Assembly (NCBI GenBank): GCA_965215215.1
Contig: OZ244043.1
Coordinates: 62,001-126,000 of the forward strand
Reading direction: 5' to 3'
DNA from: CALDTK01 sp965215215
GTDB lineage: Bacteria; Bacteroidota; Bacteroidia; Chitinophagales; Saprospiraceae
Length of the DNA: 64,000 bases
This document shows, piece by piece, positions 15,683-23,940 of the stretch. Every line of letters starts with the position of its first letter. Positions within the stretch are counted from its first letter, which is position 1. The position numbers and the translations under genes are program-made. Below the pieces are notes generated by a model. The model did no database searches, had not been told where the DNA came from, and saw only the letters and a program-made list of their open reading frames with translations.

Positions 15683-18100
15683 ATGGCAGCAATCCAAACC
15701 CTCCCCGACGATTTTCTGGAAAAGGTGGAGTTCGACCGCGTGGTCGCGCTGCACGCCGCCGAAACCCTCGGACCGGGGGGCTACGAGCGCGCGCTCCGCC
15801 CCGAGCTGAGCGCCGATGCGGGGGTGCTGGACGATAAGCTGACCCTTGCCTTCGACATGCTGCGCGCCGTGAGCGCGGGCGAAGGCCTGCCGCTGCGCGC
15901 CTACGAAATCCTCGACGAGGCCTTCCGGATGCTGCGGGTCGAAGGTTACACGATGGCACTCGAGGAGTTGGTGCAAATCAACCTGCTGCTGCGCGACCTA
16001 CTCGCCATTTACCGGCACCTCGAGGAGCCCGAACGCGCCGATCGCTACCCGAGGCTCGCCGCCGAAGTAAAGAAGGTCCCGCCCGCCCCGGAGCTCAACA
16101 AGGCCATCGACCAGGTGATCGACGAAGAGGGTAAGATCCGCCCAAATGCCTCGGCGGAGTTGGCGCGCATCCGGCGCGCGCAGCAGCAGGTCCAGCGCGA
16201 GGTCGACGATAAGTTTCGCGGACTCGTACAGAAGTACCGCGAGCGCGACCTGCTCGCCGACACCGTCGAGACCTTCCGCAACGGGCGCCGTGTACTCAGC
16301 GTGCCGGCCGCCAACAAACGCAAGATCCGGGGGATCGTCCACGACCAGTCCGCCACCGGCCAGACGACCTACATCGAGCCCGAGGAAGTGATCGCGCTCA
16401 ACAACGACCTCTTCGACTTGCGGGCCGAGGAGCGGCGCGAGGTGGCCCGGTTGCTGAAGGCGCTCAGCGCCCAGCTGCGGCCCGAACTCGAGATGCTCAT
16501 CGACTTCGACGAGCAACGTGCGCGCTTTGACGCTCTCCGGGCGCAGGCGGTAGTAGCCCGGAGGATGCGGGCCAACCGACCCAAAATCGCGCAGGAGGCC
16601 CACCTCGAGCTCCGCGAGGCGCGCCACCCCCTACTCTACCTCAAATTTCAGCAGGAGTCACGCAAGGTGGTGCCCTTCGACCTCGACCCGCACGAGGGCA
16701 AGCGCCTCGTGCTGCTCAGCGGCCCGAACGCCGGCGGCAAGTCCATCCTCCTCAAGGCGGCGGGCTTGCTGCAGGTCATGGTGCAGGCCGGCCTCCTCGT
16801 GCCCTGCGGCGAGGAAAGTAAGTTCGGAACCTTCGATACGTTTTGCGCGGATATCGGCGACCAGCAGAGTCTCGACGACGACCTGAGCACCTACTCCAGC
16901 CACCTCCGGAACATGCGCGAGTTTTTGGCCGTAGCCGGGGAGCGCACCTTCGTGCTCATCGACGAGTTCGGTTCGGGGACCGACCCCAAGCTCGGCGGCG
17001 CGGTGGCCGAGAGCATCCTGCGCGAGTTGCTCCGCGCGGGCGTGTGGGGCCTCATCACCACGCACTACGGCAACCTCAAGGCGTACGTCTACAAGCAGCG
17101 CGGCGTCGTCAACGCGGCCATGGTCTTCGACGCCGACACCCTGCACCCCACCTACGAGATGCGCCTCGGCAAGCCGGGCTCGAGCTACGCGTTCGAGGTC
17201 GCCGGGCAGGCCGGGCTTTCGCCAAAACTCCTCGAGTACGCCCGCGGGCGGGTGCGCGGCAACGAACACGAGGTCGATCAGCTCCTGCTCGACCTGGAGC
17301 GCGAGCGCGCCGCCGCCGCGGACAACGCGAAGCAACTGGCCATCGAGCGGGAGAAGATCGACCGCCTGACGAAAGCCTACGGGCGGATGCAGCGCGACCT
17401 GGAGGTGCAGCGCAAGACCTTCAAGCTCGAAACCCAGGAGCGCGCGCTCCAGGCGGAGGCGCGTCAGCAAAAAGAGCTCGAACGGGTAGTGCGGGAGATT
17501 CGCGAACGCGACCGCAAGGAGTCCTCGACCCAGGTCGTGGCCGCGGCGAAGCGCGTCGTCGAAACGCGCCGAGCGAGTCGCAAAGCTAGGGAGACCGAAG
17601 TCGCCACCCTCAAGGACGAGCTCAACGCCGAATCGCTGCGCACCGCCGCGAAAGACCTCCCGCTCGAGGAGGGGGCGCACGTGCGCCTGCGCCGCGGCGG
17701 CACGACCGGGGTCATCGAGCGCATCGATCGCGGTAAGGCGACCATCCAGATCGGCGAGCTCACGATGACGGCCAACCTCAAGGACCTCGAGGTCGTGCGC
17801 GCGCCGGTCGCGCAGCGGAGCACGGCCGTGAAAAAAGACCTCCGCGAGCAGGTGGGCGGCTTCCGCCCGGAAATCGACGTGCGGGGCTTCCGCCGGGAGG
17901 AAGTCCTCAACCTCGTGCAGGACCTCGTGGATCGCGCCATGATCAACGGCGTCGGTGAGCTGAAGATCTTACACGGCAAAGGGAACGGTACGCTGCGCCG
18001 AACGGTGAGGGAGAAACTGAAGGAGTACGGTCCTAAGCTCGAACTAACCCATCCCCCGGGCAACCAAGGGGGCGACGGTGTGACCCTGGTCAAGCTCTAG
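15683..18100 (+). CDS. mutS2: Endonuclease MutS2
   Basis: The ATG at 15683 (MAAIQTLPDDFLEKVEFDRV) matches the usual MutS2 N-terminus and gives 805 residues. The frame is also open further upstream to 15536, but that part lies in the inverted-repeat element. Domains in order: the MutS-like core, the ABC-type ATPase with Walker A LSGPNAGGKSILL and Walker B FVLIDEFGSGTDP, then a long coiled-coil. The C-terminal Smr nuclease domain contains EIDVRGFRREE and LKILHGKGNGTLRR. MutS2 acts on branched DNA or stalled, collided ribosomes. The last 30 bases of the gene are repeated just downstream (18136-18165). Confidence 0.95.
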   Translation: MAAIQTLPDDFLEKVEFDRVVALHAAETLGPGGYERALRPELSADAGVLDDKLTLAFDMLRAVSAGEGLPLRAYEILDEAFRMLRVEGYTMALEELVQINLLLRDLLAIYRHLEEPERADRYPRLAAEVKKVPPAPELNKAIDQVIDEEGKIRPNASAELARIRRAQQQVQREVDDKFRGLVQKYRERDLLADTVETFRNGRRVLSVPAANKRKIRGIVHDQSATGQTTYIEPEEVIALNNDLFDLRAEERREVARLLKALSAQLRPELEMLIDFDEQRARFDALRAQAVVARRMRANRPKIAQEAHLELREARHPLLYLKFQQESRKVVPFDLDPHEGKRLVLLSGPNAGGKSILLKAAGLLQVMVQAGLLVPCGEESKFGTFDTFCADIGDQQSLDDDLSTYSSHLRNMREFLAVAGERTFVLIDEFGSGTDPKLGGAVAESILRELLRAGVWGLITTHYGNLKAYVYKQRGVVNAAMVFDADTLHPTYEMRLGKPGSSYAFEVAGQAGLSPKLLEYARGRVRGNEHEVDQLLLDLERERAAAADNAKQLAIEREKIDRLTKAYGRMQRDLEVQRKTFKLETQERALQAEARQQKELERVVREIRERDRKESSTQVVAAAKRVVETRRASRKARETEVATLKDELNAESLRTAAKDLPLEEGAHVRLRRGGTTGVIERIDRGKATIQIGELTMTANLKDLEVVRAPVAQRSTAVKKDLREQVGGFRPEIDVRGFRREEVLNLVQDLVDRAMINGVGELKILHGKGNGTLRRTVREKLKEYGPKLELTHPPGNQGGDGVTLVKL
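17215..17228 (-). repeat. Interspersed 14-mer motif, copy 6
   Basis: Exact GTTTTGGCGAAAGC on the minus strand. Read as L-S-P-K-L in mutS2. Confidence 0.9.
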
Positions 18101-18165
18101 CCGGTGGACGTAACGCGCGGCCAACCCCGCGCGGAGGCGACGGTGTGACCCTGGTCAAGCTCTAG
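18071..18165 (+). repeat. Tandem duplication of the mutS2 3' end
   Basis: The 30 bases at 18071-18100, coding for the last residues and stop of MutS2 (GGDGVTLVKL with its second G partly shared), recur exactly at 18136-18165, 65 bp away. A third, shorter echo, TGTGACCCTGG, lies at about 18180. A G+C-rich hairpin (about 18115-18133) sits between the two copies. Confidence 0.9.
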
Positions 18166-18367
18166 CGGCCGACGCCGGCATGTGACCCTGGAGCCCACGG
18201 CCACCCAATCGATCGACGCGCGGATCGGGAGTCTCCGCGCCCTGGCGACAAGCGCTCGTTTGCGGGCGAATTTCCGGGCGACTGCAAGTTCGGAGCGGAC
18301 AACGAAGGATCGTACCCGCGCTGCGCCTCTCGATTCGGAGTTAGCCTCCATAAGGCTATCTACCGAA

Positions 18368-18412
18368 GCCGCCCGGCTTTCGGCCCCTCGAGCGGGCGAA
18401 AGTCGGGCGGTC
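18368..18412. terminator. Large hairpin, likely bidirectional terminator
   Basis: 18368-18386 and 18394-18412 pair over 19 bp with a few mismatches around CTCGAGC. Its position between two converging genes suits a shared terminator, although T-tracts are lacking. Confidence 0.5.
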
Positions 18413-18448
18413 TCGTTGGGGGTTAGGTCCCCCGGTTCAGCTACCGGC

Positions 18449-18462
18449 GTTTTGGCGAAAGC
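18449..18462 (+). repeat. Interspersed 14-mer motif, copy 7
   Basis: Exact GTTTTGGCGAAAGC, non-coding. It begins directly after the ndk stop codon (18463-18465) when read in the direction of ndk. Confidence 0.9.
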
Positions 18463-18882
18463 CTAGTACACCTCACGGCCGGCGAAGTGGAACGCGGCTT
18501 CGAGGGCGGCGTTTTCGTCGGAATCGGAGCCGTGTACGGCGTTCTCCCCGATACTCTTCGCGTACTTGGCGCGGAGCGTGCCCTCCTTGGCTTCCGAAGG
18601 GTTGGTAGCTCCGATGACCTCCCGGAACGCGGCCACGGCGTCTTCGCCCTCGAGTACGGCGGCCACGATCGGTCCGCCCGACATAAACTCGACCAGATCC
18701 CCGTAAAAGGGGCGCTCCTTGTGGACCGCGTAGAAGTCGCCCGCTACCGCCGGGCTCATCTGGTAGTAGCGCATCGCGCGGATGCGGAACCCCGCCGCTT
18801 CTATGTCGCGTAGGATGTTTCCGATATCGCCGGCGCGCACGGCGTCGGGCTTGATCATCGTAAGTGTGGTCGTTCCAGCCAT
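18463..18882 (-). CDS. ndk: Nucleoside diphosphate kinase
   Basis: 139 residues, the standard length. The enzyme transfers the gamma-phosphate from ATP to NDPs through a phosphohistidine. The N-terminal TTLTMIKPDAVRAGDIG, the Kpn-loop region RPFYGDLVEFMSGGPIVAAV and the catalytic histidine in ENAVHGSDSDE are all present. It is divergent from the DHH phosphoesterase gene, with a 56-bp gap that must carry both promoters. Confidence 0.96.
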   Translation of the reverse strand: MAGTTTLTMIKPDAVRAGDIGNILRDIEAAGFRIRAMRYYQMSPAVAGDFYAVHKERPFYGDLVEFMSGGPIVAAVLEGEDAVAAFREVIGATNPSEAKEGTLRAKYAKSIGENAVHGSDSDENAALEAAFHFAGREVY

Positions 18883-18938
18883 TGGGGGTACTCCTTTTTG
18901 TGAAGACGCGCGAAAGTAGCCGTTTCTTTAGGCCGCAC

Positions 18939-19940
18939 ATGCAGACCCTCGACGACCTGCGCGACTTCCTCCAGCAGCCGCGTGACATTACCCTCGTATC
19001 GCACCGCAACCCCGACGGCGACGCCATCGGATCCACGTTGGGCATGCGGCGCTTCCTCGAGCAACTCAACCACACCGTCCACGTCATCGTACCGAGCGAG
19101 TACCCGGTGTTCCTCAATTTCCTGGCGGGCATCGACGACGTGATCGTCCACGATCAGGAGACGGAGCTCGGCGAGAAGCGACTCCTGGAAGCCGACCTCG
19201 TGATGCTGCTCGATTTCAACAGCCTAGATCGCATCGACAAGGCGGGGGAGTTGATCGGCACCCTCACCTGCCCCAAGGTGCTCATCGATCACCACCTCTT
19301 CCCCGAGGACGTTGCCGACGTGGTGGTGAGCGACACCTCGGCGAGCTCCACCTGCGAGCTCGTGTACCGCACCGTCAAGGACATGGGCTACGGCCACCTC
19401 GTCGGCCCGCACATCGCCGAGGCGCTCATGACGGGGATCCTGACGGATACGGGCGGGCTCACCTACGCGACCAACCCGACGCTCTTCCGCGTGGTCGCCG
19501 AGCTCTTCGAGCGCGGCGTGGACAACGAGCAGCTCCAGGACGCGATCTTTAACTCCTTTTCGGAAAAACAACTCCGCCTGCTCGGGCACTGCCTGGCCAA
19601 TCGCATGGAGGTCTTCCCGGAGCACCACGCCGGGCTCATCACGCTCACGAAGCGGGATTACGAACACTACAACATCCAGCGCGGGGACACCGAGGGGATC
19701 GTCAACTACCTGCTCCGGATGGACGGGATCGAGCTGGCCGCCTTCATCACCGAACAGCCGAACATCACCAAGGTGAGCCTCCGCTCGAAGGGGGACGTGA
19801 ATGTCCAGGAGATGGCACGGGATAACTTCAAGGGTGGAGGCCACAAGAATGCCGCCGGTGGGTACAGCCATTCCGGGCTCCGGTCTACGGTCAGCAAGTT
19901 TCGCAACGCGTTGGCGGCGCGAAGCCTACCCCACGTATAA
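18939..19940 (+). CDS. DHH/DHHA1 phosphoesterase (NrnA-like oligoribonuclease / pAp phosphatase)
   Basis: The ATG at 18939 gives 333 residues (MQTLDDLRDFLQQPRDITLV). The DHH domain carries the metal ligands in SHRNPDGDAIGS, LDFNSLDRID and LIDHHLFPED. A DHHA1 domain follows, ending in FKGGGHKNAAGG, the nucleic-acid-binding signature. NrnA proteins degrade very short RNA and DNA oligonucleotides and dephosphorylate pAp. The next gene begins 56 bp downstream on the same strand. Confidence 0.9.
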   Translation: MQTLDDLRDFLQQPRDITLVSHRNPDGDAIGSTLGMRRFLEQLNHTVHVIVPSEYPVFLNFLAGIDDVIVHDQETELGEKRLLEADLVMLLDFNSLDRIDKAGELIGTLTCPKVLIDHHLFPEDVADVVVSDTSASSTCELVYRTVKDMGYGHLVGPHIAEALMTGILTDTGGLTYATNPTLFRVVAELFERGVDNEQLQDAIFNSFSEKQLRLLGHCLANRMEVFPEHHAGLITLTKRDYEHYNIQRGDTEGIVNYLLRMDGIELAAFITEQPNITKVSLRSKGDVNVQEMARDNFKGGGHKNAAGGYSHSGLRSTVSKFRNALAARSLPHV

Positions 19941-19996
19941 ACGCTATGTTTGCTCGCCCTCCTGGCGCCGTGGGCGCGGGGTTTAGCTTTTTATGT

Positions 19997-20911
19997 ATGC
20001 GATACTTCCCCCTCCTCGCCGGCCTCTGCCTGCTGGCCGCGTGTAACAGCGAGCCCCAGGAGCAAAAGACCAAGAGTGGTTTCAAGTACAAGCTCCTCAA
20101 GGACGAAAGCGGCGCGACCGTGCAGCCCGGCGAAGGCGGCTCTTACTTCGTGAGCGTTTACAAAAACGACAGCCTGCTCCAGAGCTCCCGCGACGTGAGT
20201 CCGGAGCCGCAGGTGTTCCTACTTCCGAACGCGGCCGCGCTCGAGGCCGCCACGGAGCCCGATCTTCTCTCCGAAGTGATGCAACTGCTTAGCGTCGGCG
20301 ACAGCGCGTCGATCCTGCTACCGATGGACACGATCAAACAGCGCCCCCCCGGCTTCGATTCCACCGATATCCTGCGCTACGATTTCGTGCTGACCCGCAT
20401 CATGGATTCCACCACCTTCCAACAGGAGGAGAAGGTGAAAAGCGATAAACTCGCCGCCGAGCTCGCCGCCTATCAGTCCCGACAGGAGCCCGTGGCGGAT
20501 TCGGTGGCGACGCTGCTGGCGGAATACAAGAAAGGCGGTGATGCGGCCGGCTACACCACGACGGACAACGGCTTGAAGTACAAAGTACTGGAAGAGGGCA
20601 CCGGCGCCCGGCCCGAGCCCGGACAACCCGTGACCGTTAGCTACTACGGGGTACTCGTCTCGGACGGGGAGATGTTCGACAACAGCTTCCGCGCCGGTAA
20701 GGCGTTCGATTTCCCGCTCGGGCAGGGCTACGTGATCCCGGGTTGGGACGAGGGCATCGCGCTGCTCGAGGAGGGATCGCGCGCCGTACTCGCTATCCCG
20801 AGCGAGCTGGCCTACGGCGACAACCCCCAGCCCGGTAGCCCGATCCCGGCCGGCGCCGAGCTGATGTTCTACGTTCAGTTGCAGGAAGTAGGAGACGCAC
20901 CGGTTCAGTAA
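19997..20911 (+). CDS. FKBP-type peptidyl-prolyl isomerase lipoprotein
   Basis: The ATG at 19997 gives 304 residues with a lipoprotein signal, MRYFPLLAGLCLLAAC. The C-terminal third is a good FKBP domain: VTVSYYGVLVSDGEMFDNSF, then GYVIPGWDEGIALLEEGSRA and IPSELAYGDN. The N-terminal half (SGFKYKLLKDESG ... LLSVGDSASILLPMDTIKQR) looks like a second, degenerate FKBP fold. The product should sit in a membrane facing the periplasm and assist protein folding. This two-domain layout is common in Bacteroidota FKBP lipoproteins. Confidence 0.88.
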   Translation: MRYFPLLAGLCLLAACNSEPQEQKTKSGFKYKLLKDESGATVQPGEGGSYFVSVYKNDSLLQSSRDVSPEPQVFLLPNAAALEAATEPDLLSEVMQLLSVGDSASILLPMDTIKQRPPGFDSTDILRYDFVLTRIMDSTTFQQEEKVKSDKLAAELAAYQSRQEPVADSVATLLAEYKKGGDAAGYTTTDNGLKYKVLEEGTGARPEPGQPVTVSYYGVLVSDGEMFDNSFRAGKAFDFPLGQGYVIPGWDEGIALLEEGSRAVLAIPSELAYGDNPQPGSPIPAGAELMFYVQLQEVGDAPVQ

Positions 20912-20966
20912 ACAGGCAATTAGATTTCACTCAACCGGCTCCTTCGCGAAGCCGTAAGCCCGAGGA

Positions 20967-22050
20967 ATGACCAGCGATCAGCTCAAGGATCTGCAGGACA
21001 GAGCGGCCTCTCTCAGGGGGTACCTTTGACGTCGATAACCGACGACTGCAAGTAGAAGACAAGGAGCATCAAGCCGCCGATCCGGCGTTTTGGCTCGACC
21101 AGGAGGCGGCGCAGCGCGTGATGCGGGAGCTGCGTGGCCACAAACGTTGGCTCGGGGCCTACGACGCGCTCGAAACCGCCATCGGGGAAGCGGAGGTGCT
21201 CGAGGAGTTCCGTCAGGCCGGCGAGGGTACCGAAGCCGGGGTGGATAGCGCCTACGAGGTAGCACTCGGCAAGCTGGAGGAGGTAGAGTTCAAGAGCACC
21301 CTGAACCGGGCTGAGGACGAGCTCAACGCCGTGCTCGAGATCAACGCGGGCGCGGGGGGTACCGAAGCCCAGGATTGGGCGGAGATGCTCCTGCGGATGT
21401 ACTCCATGTTCGCGGACAAAGAGGGCTTCAAGCTCTCCGAGATCAGCCGTACCGACGGCGCGGAGGCCGGCATCAAGAGCGTCACGGTCGAGCTGACCGG
21501 AGAGTACGCGTACGGGCAGCTGAAGGGGGAGAACGGCGTGCACAGACTGGTACGGATCAGTCCGTTCAACAGCCAGGGGAAGCGGATGACGAGCTTCGCG
21601 AGTGTGTTCGTGCACCCGGTCGTCGACGACTCGATCGAGATCGAGGTCGATCCTTCCGACTTGGAGTGGGACACGTTCCGGGCGAGTGGAGCGGGCGGTC
21701 AGCACGTCAACAAGACCGAGAGCGCGGTCCGGGTCAGGCACCTCCCCTCGGGCTTGGTGGCCGAGTGCCAGCAGGAGCGTTCGCAACACCAAAACCGGGA
21801 GAAGGCCCTGCAGCTGCTCCGTAGCCGACTCTACGAACGCGAGCTAGAGCGCCAGGCCGCCGAGCGTAACTCGATCGAGGAGGGCAAGATGGCAAACGAA
21901 TGGGGGTCTCAGATCCGCTCGTACGTACTCGACGACCGCAGGGTAAAGGATCACCGTACCGGCTTCCAGACCCCCCAAACGGACGCCGTCCTGAACGGCG
22001 ATATCGGAGGCTTTCTACAAGCTTACCTCAAGAGTGACCTGAATCGCTGA
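20967..22050 (+). CDS. prfB: Peptide chain release factor 2, with programmed +1 frameshift
   Basis: Translation starts at the ATG at 20967 and meets an in-frame TGA at 21027-21029 after SLRGYL. The sequence AGGGGGTACCTTTGAC is the classic RF2 frameshift site: an internal Shine-Dalgarno-like run, a CTT slippery codon, TGA and C. A +1 shift (skipping base 21027) continues as LDVDNRRLQVEDKE to the stop at 22050, giving 360 residues. The mature frame carries the stop-codon recognition tripeptide SPF (RISPFNSQGKR) and the catalytic GGQ loop (GAGGQHVNKTES). Low RF2 levels raise frameshifting, so the gene is autoregulated. Confidence 0.95.
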
Positions 22051-22343
22051 TCGGGTACGCGAAATACGAGGCATTCGGTGTGTGATACGCCACGCTACCG
22101 GAAGCACGTAGGGTAAGTACGACGCGTCATCAACCCGCGGCAAGTCTTGCGTTCGGCTTCGAACGAAGCGCATTACTTGCGAAAACACTACCTAACAGCA
22201 TACATTCGTCAGCGACGAAGTCAGACTTCGTTCACTAGCTAAGTTGGCCCCATTTAGGTGCGGAAGGACCCGAATTGGAAGTTTATCTGCTCGAATTCAC
22301 ACCGTAGACATCCATTACTCCTATCCTGCCTTTTGGCTTGATA
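22051..22343. other. Intergenic region downstream of prfB
   Basis: No gene seen. It contains a perfect palindrome (ACGAAGTC-A-GACTTCGT, 22215-22231), probably a prfB terminator or an operator for the regulator gene that follows. Confidence 0.6.
22215..22231. terminator. Perfect 8-bp-arm palindrome
   Basis: ACGAAGTC and GACTTCGT flank a single A. It lies 165 bp after prfB and 113 bp before the PAS/AraC regulator. It could be either a weak terminator or a regulator-binding site. Confidence 0.35.
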
Positions 22344-23096
22344 ATGAATCATACTACAGAAAGTCTTCAGGATCGTACCGTCGTGATCGTGACGGACACC
22401 GCCTGTAATATTCTCTGGGTTAGCGAAGCATTTACATCGAACTTCCGAGTGCTCGGGCCGAGTCCGGTAGGACGAAGTTTGGTAGATTGGTTGAGCAGCT
22501 ATCCGGACAGCGATTCGCTCAGACACCATATCAAGGCGTGTATTAGCGCGGGGACCAAGTTGAAGCACACCATTCGACTCGGCTCGGAATCGAGACTCAA
22601 ACTTGCGTGCCACCCCGTAGCAAATGTGGAAGGTCAAGCTCGTTCGTATATCCTCGTAGGCGTGCTACCGCACGCGGGTCCCCAAGCAGCGCCCTCCCGA
22701 AACGAGGGCGCTTTCAAAGCTCAGTACCAAGGGAGTAGCCTTACCCTAGAGCGAGGTCGGGAGCTCTTCGACCGGGCGGAGCGGCTGGTTCGCGACGATC
22801 AGCTGTTTCGCGATCGCGATCTTTCGATCGCTAAGCTCGCGCAAAAACTCAATACCAATACGCAGTACTTGAGTCAGGTCATCAATTTCCTATTCGGGGA
22901 TCGATTTTCGACTTATATCAACCTCGCCCGCTTAGAGTACGCCGAGCGGTTACTCAGTACCGGGTCGTACGACGAGCGCGACATTTGGTGGGAGTGTGGA
23001 TTCGGTTCCTATTCCGCTTTCTACCGGGCGGCCCACCGCCACCGCGGGGTGAGCCCCTCGCAGCTACGCCGCAATAAGGTAGCTCGTTCCGTCTAA
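22344..23096 (+). CDS. PAS domain plus AraC-type HTH regulator, paralogue 1
   Basis: The ATG at 22344 gives 250 residues. An N-terminal PAS-like domain (VVIVTDTACNILWVSEAFTS, about residues 13-110) is followed by a linker and a C-terminal AraC-family helix-turn-helix domain (LSIAKLAQKLNTNTQYLSQV ... WECGFGSYSAFYRAAHRHRG). There is no receiver, kinase or membrane segment, so it is a soluble one-component regulator. The ligand is unknown. The second paralogue follows 89 bp later in the same direction. Confidence 0.8.
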   Translation: MNHTTESLQDRTVVIVTDTACNILWVSEAFTSNFRVLGPSPVGRSLVDWLSSYPDSDSLRHHIKACISAGTKLKHTIRLGSESRLKLACHPVANVEGQARSYILVGVLPHAGPQAAPSRNEGAFKAQYQGSSLTLERGRELFDRAERLVRDDQLFRDRDLSIAKLAQKLNTNTQYLSQVINFLFGDRFSTYINLARLEYAERLLSTGSYDERDIWWECGFGSYSAFYRAAHRHRGVSPSQLRRNKVARSV

Positions 23097-23185
23097 CGCA
23101 CTGCGCGATTTCACTCGCTCAGCCCCCCAAATTTCGTTCGCCGGATTCTCTTCTGTCCAGTTATCTTACCCACAGAACCCAGTTT

Positions 23186-23938
23186 ATGCAGCTCCCTACG
23201 GCAAACTCCGAACTAGCGATCATCTTGACGGATCCGAACCGGAGGATTCTGTGGGTAAACGAAGCGTTTACGTCGATTACGGGCTACACGCTTCCCGAAG
23301 TACAGTTCAAGTCTCCCTCCATGCTACAGGGTAAGTCGTCCGACAGCCGGGTGATCGAGGAGATGAAGTTTTGTCTGCACCATAACCTGCCGTTCAAGAA
23401 CGAGATAACGAATTACCGTAAGAACGGGCAGGAGTACAAGTGCCGCCTGGTGGTCCACCCCATCTTCGATAGTAATCGAACCCTCACGAACTACATCGCC
23501 TTCGAGCGGGACGCCTCCAATTCGAGCGAAACCAAAACCGACCAGCTTCTTCAGTTTACGTCGAAGTACCAAACTTCCTCCCTCAAGGGCGTCAAGAGCT
23601 TGGAGCTTTACGACCGGTTGCGTCGCACCATGCAGTCGGATAAGCTGTACCTCGACTGCCGACTCAATTTGCCGCAGCTGGCGGACATACTGAAAACGAA
23701 TACCAAGTACTTAAGTCAGGTGGTAAACCACCACTACAAAGACAACCTACAACAGTTCGTAAACGAGTTCCGCGTCGAGGAAGCTAAGCGTAAGTTGGTC
23801 GATCCGGAATTTGCCAACCTTACGTACTTCGCGATCGGACAGTTGTGCGGATTTAAAAACAAGAGTACTTTCTACAAGGTGTTTAAGAAGTTCATGGACG
23901 CTACCCCCCACGAATACGTGAGTGAGATTAAAAACTAG
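23186..23938 (+). CDS. PAS domain plus AraC-type HTH regulator, paralogue 2
   Basis: 250 residues. The PAS domain is the clearest of the three: AIILTDPNRRILWVNEAFTS, then ITGYTLPEV, KNEITNYRKNGQEYKCRLVV and PIFD. It resembles redox or light-sensing PAS modules, but the conserved flavin cysteine of LOV domains (NCRFLQ) is replaced by SPSMLQ. The HTH domain includes LNLPQLADILKTNTKYLSQV and QLCGFKNKSTFYKVFKKFMD. The polX-like gene begins two bases after its stop, so the two are probably co-transcribed. Confidence 0.82.
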   Translation: MQLPTANSELAIILTDPNRRILWVNEAFTSITGYTLPEVQFKSPSMLQGKSSDSRVIEEMKFCLHHNLPFKNEITNYRKNGQEYKCRLVVHPIFDSNRTLTNYIAFERDASNSSETKTDQLLQFTSKYQTSSLKGVKSLELYDRLRRTMQSDKLYLDCRLNLPQLADILKTNTKYLSQVVNHHYKDNLQQFVNEFRVEEAKRKLVDPEFANLTYFAIGQLCGFKNKSTFYKVFKKFMDATPHEYVSEIKN

Positions 23939-23940
23939 TA

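Larger units (their letters stand above)
18166..18462. other. Intergenic region between convergent mutS2 and ndk
   Basis: No convincing gene. It holds a short echo of the mutS2 end, a large hairpin at 18368-18412 and one 14-base motif at its right edge. An 84-codon minus-strand frame through it is arginine-rich and looks like a composition artefact. Confidence 0.7.

Noticed and set aside
18097..18351. 84-codon minus-strand frame between mutS2 and ndk
   Set aside because: It runs through the duplicated mutS2 end and is arginine-rich, with no domain.
21118..22050. prfB as a truncated gene starting at 21118
   Set aside because: The missing N-terminus is encoded upstream and joined by a programmed +1 frameshift.
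22835..22848. Further copy of the 14-base motif (GCTCGCGCAAAAAC)
   Set aside because: It differs at one fixed base and was left out of the count.
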